Part shown: positions 25,366 to 33,422 of the stretch, one piece after another | Position numbering within the stretch: the first letter of the stretch is position 1 | Layout: the number at the start of each line of letters is the position of its first letter | NCBI GenBank assembly: GCA_016793585.1 | Contig: JAEUJR010000841.1 | Location: 1-45,840, forward strand | Direction: 5' to 3' | Length of the DNA: 45,840 nt | Source: Archangium sp. | GTDB lineage: Bacteria; Myxococcota; Myxococcia; Myxococcales; Myxococcaceae | Notes under the pieces: generated by a model | Told to the model about the DNA's origin: nothing | Database searches by the model: none | What the model saw: only the letters and a program-made list of their open reading frames with translations | Program-made: the position numbers and the translations under genes

Positions 25366-27549
25366 ATGCGTGGGCTGCTGTTGGTGACGGTGATGATGAT
25401 GTCGGCCTGCAACATGACGGTGCAGGCGGGCGGCTGTGGGCCGGGCAACTGCGTCGGCTGCTGCAACTCGTCTGGGCAGTGCGTGAGCGGCATCGAACCT
25501 TCGGCGTGTGGCTCGACGGGGTCGGTCTGCTCGAACTGTGTGCTGTCGGGGTTGACGTGCCAGCTCGGGCAGTGCGTGCAGGGCTCCTTCGGCGCCGGCG
25601 GTGGAACGTCGGGCGCGGGCGGAGGACTCGCGACGGGCGGGGGCTCGAGCGGCGCGTGTGGCCCGGCGAACTGCAACGGCTGCTGCTCGGAAGGCGTGTG
25701 TCAGCTCGGCGTGTTCGACAACGAGTGTGGTTCGCGTGGGGCGGCGTGCGCCGTGTGCGGCGACAGCCGGTGTTCGGCGTTTCCCAAGGGGCCCGACGGC
25801 AGCGCGCAGGGAGGCCGGTGCCTGACGGGCGCAGGTGGAGGAGCAGCCGGAGGAACGACCTCGGAGTGCAACGTCGGGAATTGCCCGAACGGCTGCTGTG
25901 ACTTGCACGGCGTCTGTCAGCCTGGCACGCAGGTGAGCGCGTGCGGTGCGTCGGCGTCGCGATGCGTGGAGTGCGCCTCGGCCTCTGACGTGTGTCTCGG
26001 CGGCACGTGCGTCAACGGCGCGGCGGGTGGCTCGGTCGCGGGTGGAGTCGGCGGTGGCTCGGCCGCTGGTGGCGCCGGTGGTGGAGGCTCCTTCGCGGGT
26101 GGCGCCGGTGGTGGAGGCTCCTTCGCGGGCGGCGCCGGTGGCGGAGGCTCCTTCGCGGGCGGCGCCGGTGGCGGAGGCTCCTTCGCGGGCGGCGCCGCTG
26201 GGGGTGGCTCCAGCGCGGGCGGCTCGGGTGGTGGCGTCGTGTCGGGCACTGGCGAGACGTGCGCGACGGCGGTCCTCCTCACGTCTCCGGGCTCCCGCAG
26301 CGGAACGTTGTCGGGCTTCGTCAACGACTATGGCGCGGGTGCTGGCTGTCTGAGCGCGAGCGGGCCCGATCGCGTGTACCGGCTGCAGGTGGGCTCGGCC
26401 GCGCGCGTCTCGGTCACGGTGACGCCGTCGACCTCGTGGGACGTCTCGCTGAGCGCGACGGTCGGCACGCTGGGCCGCTGTGAGGCGTCTCCCCGCACGT
26501 GTGACAACGCCATCGACGCCGCGACCGCGGGCAACGCCGAGACCATCGACCTCGCGACCTCGGGCGACGACGTCTTCGTGGTCGTCGACTCCTCCACGAC
26601 CTCGGTCGGCGCGTTCACCTTGAGCTGGAGCATTCAGCCGCTCACGACGGGCGACCGCTGCGAAGCGCCGCTTGCGCTGCAGTCTGGCGTGCCGACGACC
26701 GGCACCACCTTCGGCTTCACCAACGACTACACCGCAGGGGGCTCGTGCGCGTCGCTCGGCCGCATGGGCGCCGACGTCGTGTACGCGGTGCAGGTCGGCG
26801 CGGGGCAGGGGCTCGACGTGCGGGTGGCTCCTTCGGGGGCGATGCTCGACACCAGCATCTCCATCGCGACCTCGATGACGAACTGCCGCTCGCAGTGCGT
26901 GACGGGCGCGAACACCGGCGCCGCAGGAGCCGCCGACGTCGCCTTCTGGAACAACGTCTCGGCCAGCACCGTCACCGCGTACGTCATCGTCGACTCCTCG
27001 TCGGGCAGCTCGGCCGGCGCGTTCACCATCACCGCCACCGTCGGCGCGCAGGTGACCTGCAACGCCACCCGCTGCCCGACCGGCTGCTGTCAGAACAACC
27101 AATGCCTCGTGGGCTCCGAAGACACCGCGTGCGGCCAGCAGGGCAACGCATGCGCGGTGTGCGGCCAGTACCAGCAGTGTCAGAACGCGGTGTGCACCGA
27201 CGCGCCACGCCCGACCGGAGCGCCGTGCGCGATGAACACGCAGTGCTACGGCGGAACGCTGGCGTCTCCGGTGTGTCGCGCGAGCTGGCCGAACGGCGGC
27301 TACTGCTCGTCGACCTGTCTGCTCGAAGGCTTCGACTGCGGCGGCCTGCCGCTCATCGCGCCCGGCTTCTGCGTCGGCAACGTGTGCCTCGAGAAGTGCT
27401 CGTCACCCGGCACCGGTCAGTCGACGTGCCGCAGCAGCTACGTCTGCGAGTTCTCGAGCGGCTCGGGCTCTCAGGGCGTCTGCGTGCCGCGGTGCCAGGC
27501 CATCGCGTGCACGACGGGCACCTGCCAGACGACCGGCTATTGCCGCTGA
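25366..27549 (+). CDS. Large Cys-rich mosaic lipoprotein with PPC-like domains
   Basis: 727 aa starting at ATG 25366 with lipobox MMMSAC. It has three Cys-rich CGPxNCxGCC-type units (~23-70, ~95-145, ~160-215) and a Gly/Ala/Ser linker (236-285) encoded by a 30-bp tandem repeat. Two beta-rich units of ~125-130 aa follow (about 295-425 and 428-560), resembling PPC domains (FVNDYGAGAGC... / FTNDYTAGGSC..., ending in AFTLSWSI and AFTITATV). A fourth Cys unit begins at CNATRCPTGCCQNNQC, and a final Cys-rich tail ends the protein. It is likely displayed on the outer membrane, probably as an adhesive or binding protein (inference). The frame is open far upstream (24775), but that part runs antiparallel in frame to the 24365 gene and is rejected. 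Confidence 0.8.
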   Translation: MRGLLLVTVMMMSACNMTVQAGGCGPGNCVGCCNSSGQCVSGIEPSACGSTGSVCSNCVLSGLTCQLGQCVQGSFGAGGGTSGAGGGLATGGGSSGACGPANCNGCCSEGVCQLGVFDNECGSRGAACAVCGDSRCSAFPKGPDGSAQGGRCLTGAGGGAAGGTTSECNVGNCPNGCCDLHGVCQPGTQVSACGASASRCVECASASDVCLGGTCVNGAAGGSVAGGVGGGSAAGGAGGGGSFAGGAGGGGSFAGGAGGGGSFAGGAGGGGSFAGGAAGGGSSAGGSGGGVVSGTGETCATAVLLTSPGSRSGTLSGFVNDYGAGAGCLSASGPDRVYRLQVGSAARVSVTVTPSTSWDVSLSATVGTLGRCEASPRTCDNAIDAATAGNAETIDLATSGDDVFVVVDSSTTSVGAFTLSWSIQPLTTGDRCEAPLALQSGVPTTGTTFGFTNDYTAGGSCASLGRMGADVVYAVQVGAGQGLDVRVAPSGAMLDTSISIATSMTNCRSQCVTGANTGAAGAADVAFWNNVSASTVTAYVIVDSSSGSSAGAFTITATVGAQVTCNATRCPTGCCQNNQCLVGSEDTACGQQGNACAVCGQYQQCQNAVCTDAPRPTGAPCAMNTQCYGGTLASPVCRASWPNGGYCSSTCLLEGFDCGGLPLIAPGFCVGNVCLEKCSSPGTGQSTCRSSYVCEFSSGSGSQGVCVPRCQAIACTTGTCQTTGYCR
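26071..26220 (+). repeat. 30-bp tandem repeat inside the 25366 gene
   Basis: Four near-identical 30-bp units (26071-26190, each encoding GAGGGGSFAG) and a fifth diverged unit (26191-26220). As 30 is a multiple of 3, unit gain or loss would keep the frame and only change linker length, so this locus could vary between strains. Confidence 0.9.
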
Positions 27550-27550
27550 C

Positions 27551-28099
27551 TCAGTTCGAGACGACGAAGCGGTAGCGCACCTCGGCGTCACCCTTCGAAA
27601 AGCCGGCGATCAACTCGGGCGTCACGGGCGCCTCGAGCACCCGCAGCCCTCCGACGGCGAACCCGACGATCGAGTACTCGAAGTAGACGTGCCTGGGTTC
27701 GACCCCGCGAATGATGAGGTCGACGCTGGTGGGCGTGGTCTCGGTCTGCAGTGAGCCTCCGTCGAAGTAGCCTTTGTAGATGGTGGGGCTGAACTGAAGA
27801 AACCGCCGCGCCTCGTGCGGAGCGAACAACCCACGCAGCTGATTCGCGAGCGCCCACTGCGCCGACGTCTCACCGAAGCGCCAATAGGCCTTCTGGTCGC
27901 CGCGATAGAACTCTTCGACGAGCGCGTCGTGCACCCGCAGGAACGGCTCGACCGGAATGCGGGAGATCTGCATCACCGGCGCGTTGAGGAACGGCGCGTA
28001 CGGTCGCTGGCGCTCGAGAAAGGCGGCCCAACGTGCGGCGCCGAACTCCTGCTCCATCGCGCTGTGACGTGCGAGCCACCCGGTCCCTTTGACGTGCAT
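27551..28099 (-). CDS. TIGR02265/DUF2378-like protein (second copy)
   Basis: 182 aa from ATG 28099, the same length as the product at 19084. It begins HVKGTGWLARHSAMEQEFGA, has QISRIPVEPFLRVHDALVEE and a helix WRFGETSAQWALAN, then ends in a beta half (VYFEYSIVGFAVGGLRVLE) typical of the family. Function unknown. It is convergent with the 25366 lipoprotein gene with a 1-bp gap. Identification is from pattern memory. Confidence 0.6.
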   Translation of the reverse strand: MHVKGTGWLARHSAMEQEFGAARWAAFLERQRPYAPFLNAPVMQISRIPVEPFLRVHDALVEEFYRGDQKAYWRFGETSAQWALANQLRGLFAPHEARRFLQFSPTIYKGYFDGGSLQTETTPTSVDLIIRGVEPRHVYFEYSIVGFAVGGLRVLEAPVTPELIAGFSKGDAEVRYRFVVSN

Positions 28100-28151
28100 G
28101 CGGGGAGCGTAGTCGAACGATGCCGCGTGTCCCTCCGAGACGATGCATGCC

Positions 28152-28694
28152 TCAGGGCGGCGGCGCCCACGCCACACGGCTCACCTTCACGAACGGCGCG
28201 TCGGTGGGCTCGAAGGTGACGACGTACGCGTCGCCTTCGGGCAGCTCGCCCTCGGGAAACTGCTCGCCTTCCTCGTGCACGAAGCGGCGCGAGACGGTCA
28301 CCGAGTAGCGGCCCGGCGGCAGCGAGAAGAGCAGGTCTGCGGGCTGGGGAAACCGCTGGTCCTCGAACTGCGCGCACATGGTGATCGACGTGTAGCCCGC
28401 CAGACACAACGGCCCCGTCACCACGAGCGTCGACGTCAGCGCGGCGTGGCGCTCCTTCACCAGGGCCTTCGACGGCGCCGCGCGCGACAGCCGAACCTGC
28501 ATCGGCCCCTCGCAACAGCCCCACGCGACCACGCGGCCTGCGCTCATGTCGGCGGCCAGCTTCTTCGTGAGCTGCGGGTAGTCCCAGTCGGGGAGATCCT
28601 TCGCGTACGAGCCGAGGTCGATGATGGCCAGGTAGGCAGCGTCGTCGCCCACCTCGTGCGTGAGGTCTTTCTCGAGAGCGCTGGGCGTCGGCAT
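28152..28694 (-). CDS. Cytoplasmic protein of unknown function
   Basis: 180 aa, no signal peptide or TM. An N-terminal helical part (ALEKDLTHEVGDDAAYLAIIDLG) is followed by mostly beta strands (ALTSTLVVTGPLCLAGY, LLFSLPPGRYSVTVSRRF). No family recognised. It lies 52 bp upstream of the TIGR02265-like gene on the same strand and is divergent from the AlgI-like gene. Confidence 0.6.
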   Translation of the reverse strand: MPTPSALEKDLTHEVGDDAAYLAIIDLGSYAKDLPDWDYPQLTKKLAADMSAGRVVAWGCCEGPMQVRLSRAAPSKALVKERHAALTSTLVVTGPLCLAGYTSITMCAQFEDQRFPQPADLLFSLPPGRYSVTVSRRFVHEEGEQFPEGELPEGDAYVVTFEPTDAPFVKVSRVAWAPPP

Positions 28695-28783
28695 GCTGCA
28701 TTTCGTACTTCGGCCAGCGCCTGCAGGCCACGCCAGAGCCGCGAAGTGGACGTGGTGCGCCGACCTGCTTGAACTCGCCTCGC

Positions 28784-30181
28784 GTGGTCTTCGCGAGCCT
28801 CGTCTTCCTCTACGCGTTTCTGCCAGCGAACCTGGTGCTGTACTTCGCGTGGTCGAACCCGGTCTGGCGCAACTGGCTGCTCATCGCCTTCTCGCTCTTC
28901 TTCTATTCGTGGGGCGAGCCCGTCTGGGTGTCGCTGCTGCTGTTGTCGACGACGGTGGACTACTCCATCGGCCTGCTGGTCGAGCGCTGGCGCGGCACGG
29001 TGAAGGCGAAGGGCGCGCTCATCGCGTCGTTGTGCGTGAACCTGGGCCTGCTCGCCGTCTTCAAGTACGCGAGCTTCTTCGTCGAGACGGTGAACGGCGC
29101 GTTCGGCACCACGCTCAGCCCGCCGCCGTTCACCCTGCCGGTCGGCATCTCGTTCTACACGTTTCAGACCATCTCGTACGTCATCGACGTCTACCGCGGC
29201 GAGGTGAAGGCGCAGCGCAGCTGGGGAAAGTTCCTGCTGTTCGTGAGCCTGTACCACCAGCTCGTGGCGGGGCCGATCGTTCGCTACCAGACCATCGCCG
29301 ATCAGATCGACTCGCGCCGGCACACGCTCGAGCTGTTCGCCTCGGGCGTGCTGCGCTTCGCGCTCGGCCTCTTCAAGAAGGTCGTCATCGCGAACGTCGC
29401 GGGTGAGCTGGTGAAGAAGACCATCGGCGGTGAACTCGCCGGGCTCTCGGTGCTCGACGGCTGGTTCGGCCTCGCGATGTTCACGCTGCAGATCTACTTC
29501 GACTTCTCTGGCTACTCCGACATGGCCATCGGCCTGGGTCGCATGTTCGGCTTCCACTACCTCGAGAACTTCGACCACCCGTACGTCGCGCGCTCGGTGA
29601 CGGACTTCTGGCGGCGCTGGCACATCTCGCTGTCCACCTTCTTCCGCGACTACGTCTACATCCCCCTCGGTGGGCGGCAGCACCGGCCGTATCGCAACCT
29701 CTTCATCGTCTGGGGCCTCACCGGCCTGTGGCACGGCCCGAGCTGGAACTTCGTGTTGTGGGGCCTGTACTACGGCGTGCTCATCGCCCTCGAGCGGCTT
29801 TTCTTCGCGAAGGTGCTCGAGCGCCTGCCGCGCCTCGTGCAGCACGTGTGGCTCGTCTTCCTCGTGATGGTGGGCTGGGCGTTCTTCTACTTCACCGAGT
29901 TGCACAAGCTGGGCGCGTTCCTCGCGCTCGTGTTCGGCGCCTCGGCAGCGCCGCTGGTCGGGCCCGACTCGGTGCAGCTCATCGTCACCCACGTGTTCTG
30001 GCTGCTCCTCGCGCTGACGCTGTGTCTGCCCGTCGAGCGCGTGCTCTTCCCCGACACGCACCAGCAGCGGCCAGCGCTCGTGTACGTGACGCGCGGGCTG
30101 GTGACGGCGCTGCTCACCCTGTTCGCCACCGCGATGCTGGTGGGCAAGAGCTACAACCCGTTCCTCTATTACCGGTTCTGA
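28784..30181 (+). CDS. MBOAT O-acyltransferase (AlgI-like)
   Basis: 465 aa, ~10 TM segments. The GTG at 28784 gives MVFASLVFLYAFLPANLVLYF, matching the usual AlgI start; a TTG at 28769 would add five residues. Neither has a clear ribosome-binding site. MBOAT signatures: PVGISFYTFQTISYVIDVYRG, LYFQL-type DFSGYSDMAIGLGRMFGF, RRWHISLSTFFRDYVYIPLGG with His280, and GLWHGPSWNFVLWG with catalytic His317. It should move acyl (acetyl) groups across the inner membrane for exopolysaccharide modification together with the next gene. No polysaccharide synthase is in the window. Confidence 0.88.
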   Translation: MVFASLVFLYAFLPANLVLYFAWSNPVWRNWLLIAFSLFFYSWGEPVWVSLLLLSTTVDYSIGLLVERWRGTVKAKGALIASLCVNLGLLAVFKYASFFVETVNGAFGTTLSPPPFTLPVGISFYTFQTISYVIDVYRGEVKAQRSWGKFLLFVSLYHQLVAGPIVRYQTIADQIDSRRHTLELFASGVLRFALGLFKKVVIANVAGELVKKTIGGELAGLSVLDGWFGLAMFTLQIYFDFSGYSDMAIGLGRMFGFHYLENFDHPYVARSVTDFWRRWHISLSTFFRDYVYIPLGGRQHRPYRNLFIVWGLTGLWHGPSWNFVLWGLYYGVLIALERLFFAKVLERLPRLVQHVWLVFLVMVGWAFFYFTELHKLGAFLALVFGASAAPLVGPDSVQLIVTHVFWLLLALTLCLPVERVLFPDTHQQRPALVYVTRGLVTALLTLFATAMLVGKSYNPFLYYRF

Positions 30182-30184
30182 CCC

Positions 30185-31579
30185 GTGCGCCCTTCGCTCG
30201 TCTTCAGTGCGTTGGTGGTGCCGGTGGTGCTGGTGGTGTTCGGCGTGTGGTTCTTCGTCGCGCCCGAGGGGAAGACCGTGTCGCAGGTCGAAGCGCGCGC
30301 GCTGGCGAAGCTGCCCGCGTTCTCGTTCACCGAGCTGCGGGAGGGCCGCTTCACGCGCGATCTCGACCTCTACGTCGCCGACCACTTCCCGCTGCGCGAG
30401 TCGTTCGTCTCGTTCACCTTCGGCCTGCGCGCGCGCTTCGGCGTTCGCCGTGAGTCGACCGTGTACGCGTCGAAGGGGGGCGCGCTCGGCGGCATGGAGG
30501 ACCCGCACGCCTGGCAGCCGCCCACCGTCGAGGTGCCCGACGCGGCCGTCGAGGTCGACCCCCTGCTCGAAGAGGACGCCGGCGTGGAGTCGGAGGAGGA
30601 GGACGCCGGGCGGTTCGTCGAAGCGGCGGAGGACGCTGGCGCAGAGCCCCTGGTCGAGGCCGCCGCGACCGAGAAGGGCGGGGTGCTCATTCAGGGCGGC
30701 CGCGGCATGATGTTGCTCTCGGCCACCGACGAGACGGCGCGGGGCTTCGCGAAGGTGCTCGCCTCGTACGGCGAGGCGTTTCCCAAAGCGCGGGTGTACG
30801 CGGTGATGGTGCCGGGCGCGGGCGCCTTCTATCTGCCCGCCTCGCACAGAGACCGCAGCGCCGACGAGCTGCACAACCTCGAGGTGATGCGCAGCGCGCT
30901 CCCGCCTTCGGTGAAGTGGGTCGACGTCGCCGGCGCGCTCGCGCAGCACACCGACGAGGCGCTCTACTACCGCACCGACCACCACTGGACCGCGCGCGGC
31001 GCCTGGTACGGCTACCGCGCGATGATGCAGGCCGCCGAGCTCGAGCCGTTGTCGTGGGAGGCCTTCTCGTTCAAGCCCATGCCCGCGCCGACGCTGGGCT
31101 CGCTGTTCCGCATGACGCAGGACCCGCAGCTCGAGCGCGCCCCCGACGTCACCGAGTTCCCCACGCCGCCCGTCGAGTACCAGTCGGTCGCCTACGTCGG
31201 CGCGAAGTACGACGTGCCGCAGAAGCGCCGCTTCATCGACGAGAAGGCCGAGGGCTACCTCGTCTTCATGGGCGGAGACACCGCGCTCATGGCCGCGAAG
31301 ACGAACGTGAAGAACGGGCGGCGCGCGCTGCTGGTGAAGAACTCCTTCGGCAACCCGCTCGGGCCCATGCTGCTGCCCCACTTCGAGCAGGTCGTCGTCG
31401 CCGACTACCGCATGTACTTCGGCACCGTGGCCTCGCTCGTGAAACGGTTTCGCATCACCGACGTCTTCGTGCAGAACGCGACGCTCACGGCGAACGACCC
31501 GTACCACCGCGGCCGCCTCAAGCTGGCCCTGTTCACCACCGTGACGTTCACCGACGGCGGCGTCGTCTTCGGCCGATAA
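30185..31579 (+). CDS. AlgJ/DHHW-type SGNH-like O-acetylation protein
   Basis: 464 aa starting at GTG 30185, 3 bp after the AlgI-like gene. N-terminal signal anchor. Residues ~110-160 are an acidic insert (EVDPLLEEDAGVESEEEDAG and following). The AlgJ/AlgX-like catalytic DHHW appears as YRTDHHW (D265, H266, H267, W268), and Ser387 in VKNSFGNPLG is the predicted nucleophile, with Asn386 where relatives usually have Asp. It should work in the periplasm to receive acetyl groups from the MBOAT protein and modify a polysaccharide. Confidence 0.78.
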   Translation: MRPSLVFSALVVPVVLVVFGVWFFVAPEGKTVSQVEARALAKLPAFSFTELREGRFTRDLDLYVADHFPLRESFVSFTFGLRARFGVRRESTVYASKGGALGGMEDPHAWQPPTVEVPDAAVEVDPLLEEDAGVESEEEDAGRFVEAAEDAGAEPLVEAAATEKGGVLIQGGRGMMLLSATDETARGFAKVLASYGEAFPKARVYAVMVPGAGAFYLPASHRDRSADELHNLEVMRSALPPSVKWVDVAGALAQHTDEALYYRTDHHWTARGAWYGYRAMMQAAELEPLSWEAFSFKPMPAPTLGSLFRMTQDPQLERAPDVTEFPTPPVEYQSVAYVGAKYDVPQKRRFIDEKAEGYLVFMGGDTALMAAKTNVKNGRRALLVKNSFGNPLGPMLLPHFEQVVVADYRMYFGTVASLVKRFRITDVFVQNATLTANDPYHRGRLKLALFTTVTFTDGGVVFGR

Positions 31580-31647
31580 CGCGCGTCAGCTGTTTGCCTG
31601 CCCGCGGCCGCGGCACGCGCTACCGTCGTCGGCTCCGGGGGCTTCGA

Positions 31648-33312
31648 GTGAACGGGTGGGCTGCGCTACACGCCAGCAGTGAGTGGTTGATGCGGGGGCG
31701 CGCGAGTGCCTCGACGCATTGGGCGGGCATTCAGTTTCTCGTCGCGAGCTGCGTCGTCGGCGCGCTGTCGGCCGTGTGTACGCTGCCCTTCGCCGGCCCC
31801 ACCCAGCAGCTGCTGCTCGCCGGCTTCATCGTGCTGACGTTGTCGTTGCCGCTGTCGCTGCGGTGTGGAGTGCCGCCCGCCGTCGCGCACGTCGGGGCGC
31901 TGAGCGTGGTGGCCTGCTTTCTCGTCGCGATGTGCCTGGCGTCGCCGCAGCTCGTCTGGCCGCAGTTCTACTGGTTCGCGATGTTGCCGTTGGCGGGCGG
32001 GCTGTTGCTGCGTGCCCGTGGCGCGCTCCTCGGCGGGGTGTTCGCCCTGCTCGCGGTCGGGGCCGTGCTCTCGACGCGCACCGCCGAGCTGGGGCCTCCG
32101 CTGCCCGTCGCGCAGCTCACCGACGTCGCCGTCTTCCTCGCCTCGATGGCCGGCCTGTCGGCGGCGTGGGTGCGGGTGCAGTCGCGCGCGGTGGAGCGCG
32201 CCGAACGTGAAGCGCGCGCCCGGCAGGCCTTCCTCGCGCAGATGAGCCACGAGCTGCGCACGCCGATGAACGGGGTGCTCGGGGTGCTCGAGCTGCTCGA
32301 CACGAACGAGCCGCTCTCGAAGCAGCAGGAGCAGGTCGCGCTCATTCGACGCAGCGGGCAGGCGATGGTGTCGATCATCGACGAGCTGCTCGACTACGCG
32401 CGCCTCGAGTCGGGCCGACTCGAGACGAGCGCCGCGCCGTTTCAGGTTCGGCAGGTCGTCGCCGACGTCGTCGGGCTGAACGGGCCGCGTGCGCAGTCGA
32501 AGGGCCTGTCGCTGACGGCGCAGGTCGACGATGGCGTGCCGTCGTGGCTCGCGGGTGACGCGCTCCGTGTTCGCCAGGTGACACAGAACCTGGTGAACAA
32601 CGCGGTGAAGTTCACCTCGCGGGGCGGCGTTCGGGTGGCGGTGTCATGGCGAGACGGTGAGCTGCGGGTCTCGGTGCAAGACGACGGCATCGGCATCGAC
32701 GCCAGCGGGCTCACCCGGCTGTTCCTGCCGTTTCAGCAGGCGCGCGCCGACATCAGCAGTCACTACGGCGGCACGGGCCTGGGCCTCGCCATCAGCCGCG
32801 GGCTGTGCAGGCTCATGGGTGGAGACCTCACCGTTCGCTCCACGCCCGGTGTCGGGTCGACGTTCGTGGCGAGCTGCAGGGCGAGCGCCTGCGGCCCAGG
32901 GGAGCTGGCGTCGACGCCCGCCGCGCTCGCCCATCGCTTCAGCGGTCGGGTGCTCGTCGTCGACGACAACGACGTCAACCTGCTCGTCGCGTCGCGGCTG
33001 TGTGAGCGCGCGGGCCTGACGACGGTGCTCGCCAGAGATGGTGCCGAGGCGGTGGCGTTCGCGAAGGGCGAGCCGTTCGACCTCGTGTTGATGGACTGCC
33101 AGATGCCGGTGCTCGACGGCTTCGAGGCGACGGCCCAGCTGCGCGCGCTGCCGCCTCCGCACGGCGCGGTGCCCATCGTCGCGTTGACGGCGTCGGCCAT
33201 GCCCGAAGAGGTCCGCAGGTGCCTGGCCGTGGGAATGAACGACGTCATCGCCAAGCCCATCGACGTCGAGCGGCTCGAGCGCATGCTGGAGCGGTTCCTG
33301 TCGAAGCGCTGA
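31648..33312 (+). CDS. Hybrid sensor histidine kinase with receiver domain
   Basis: 554 aa, start GTG 31648 after a GGGGG stretch (ATG 31690 is an alternative). About six N-terminal TM segments form a membrane sensor without a large periplasmic loop. HisKA: SHELRTPMNGVLG with His201. HATPase: NLVNNAVKF (N-box), DDGIGID (G1) and GGTGLGLAISR (G2). The receiver has DD acidic pair (VVDDNDVN), Asp483 in LMDCQMP, and conserved Thr and Lys. It may phosphorelay to an HPt protein elsewhere; no cognate regulator is adjacent. Confidence 0.92.
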   Translation: MNGWAALHASSEWLMRGRASASTHWAGIQFLVASCVVGALSAVCTLPFAGPTQQLLLAGFIVLTLSLPLSLRCGVPPAVAHVGALSVVACFLVAMCLASPQLVWPQFYWFAMLPLAGGLLLRARGALLGGVFALLAVGAVLSTRTAELGPPLPVAQLTDVAVFLASMAGLSAAWVRVQSRAVERAEREARARQAFLAQMSHELRTPMNGVLGVLELLDTNEPLSKQQEQVALIRRSGQAMVSIIDELLDYARLESGRLETSAAPFQVRQVVADVVGLNGPRAQSKGLSLTAQVDDGVPSWLAGDALRVRQVTQNLVNNAVKFTSRGGVRVAVSWRDGELRVSVQDDGIGIDASGLTRLFLPFQQARADISSHYGGTGLGLAISRGLCRLMGGDLTVRSTPGVGSTFVASCRASACGPGELASTPAALAHRFSGRVLVVDDNDVNLLVASRLCERAGLTTVLARDGAEAVAFAKGEPFDLVLMDCQMPVLDGFEATAQLRALPPPHGAVPIVALTASAMPEEVRRCLAVGMNDVIAKPIDVERLERMLERFLSKR

Positions 33313-33321
33313 CCGTGGTTG

Positions 33322-33347
33322 ATGGGCGTCAGGTTTCTGACTCCCAT
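33322..33347 (+). terminator. Hairpin after the hybrid kinase gene
   Basis: ATGGG-C-GTCAG-GTTT-CTGAC-T-CCCAT: two 5-bp stems separated by one mismatch around a GTTT loop, starting 9 bp after the kinase stop. The structure fits an intrinsic terminator in shape, but no T-tract follows. Confidence 0.5.
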
Positions 33348-33422
33348 GCGCCGACGAATTCCCTTCGGCTCGAACCGCTGCGGGCGTCTCATGCGGCCTT
33401 CTTTCACAGGGGGCTTCACCGC

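Noticed and set aside
28544..31507. 987-aa minus-strand open frame
   Set aside because: It lies opposite the AlgI/AlgJ-like genes and is rich in Arg/His/Glu, the typical mirror frame of high-GC genes; no domain or start signal was seen.
30916..31647. N-terminal extension of the hybrid kinase frame
   Set aside because: It overlaps the AlgJ-like gene in another frame and lacks coding bias; GTG 31648 follows that gene.
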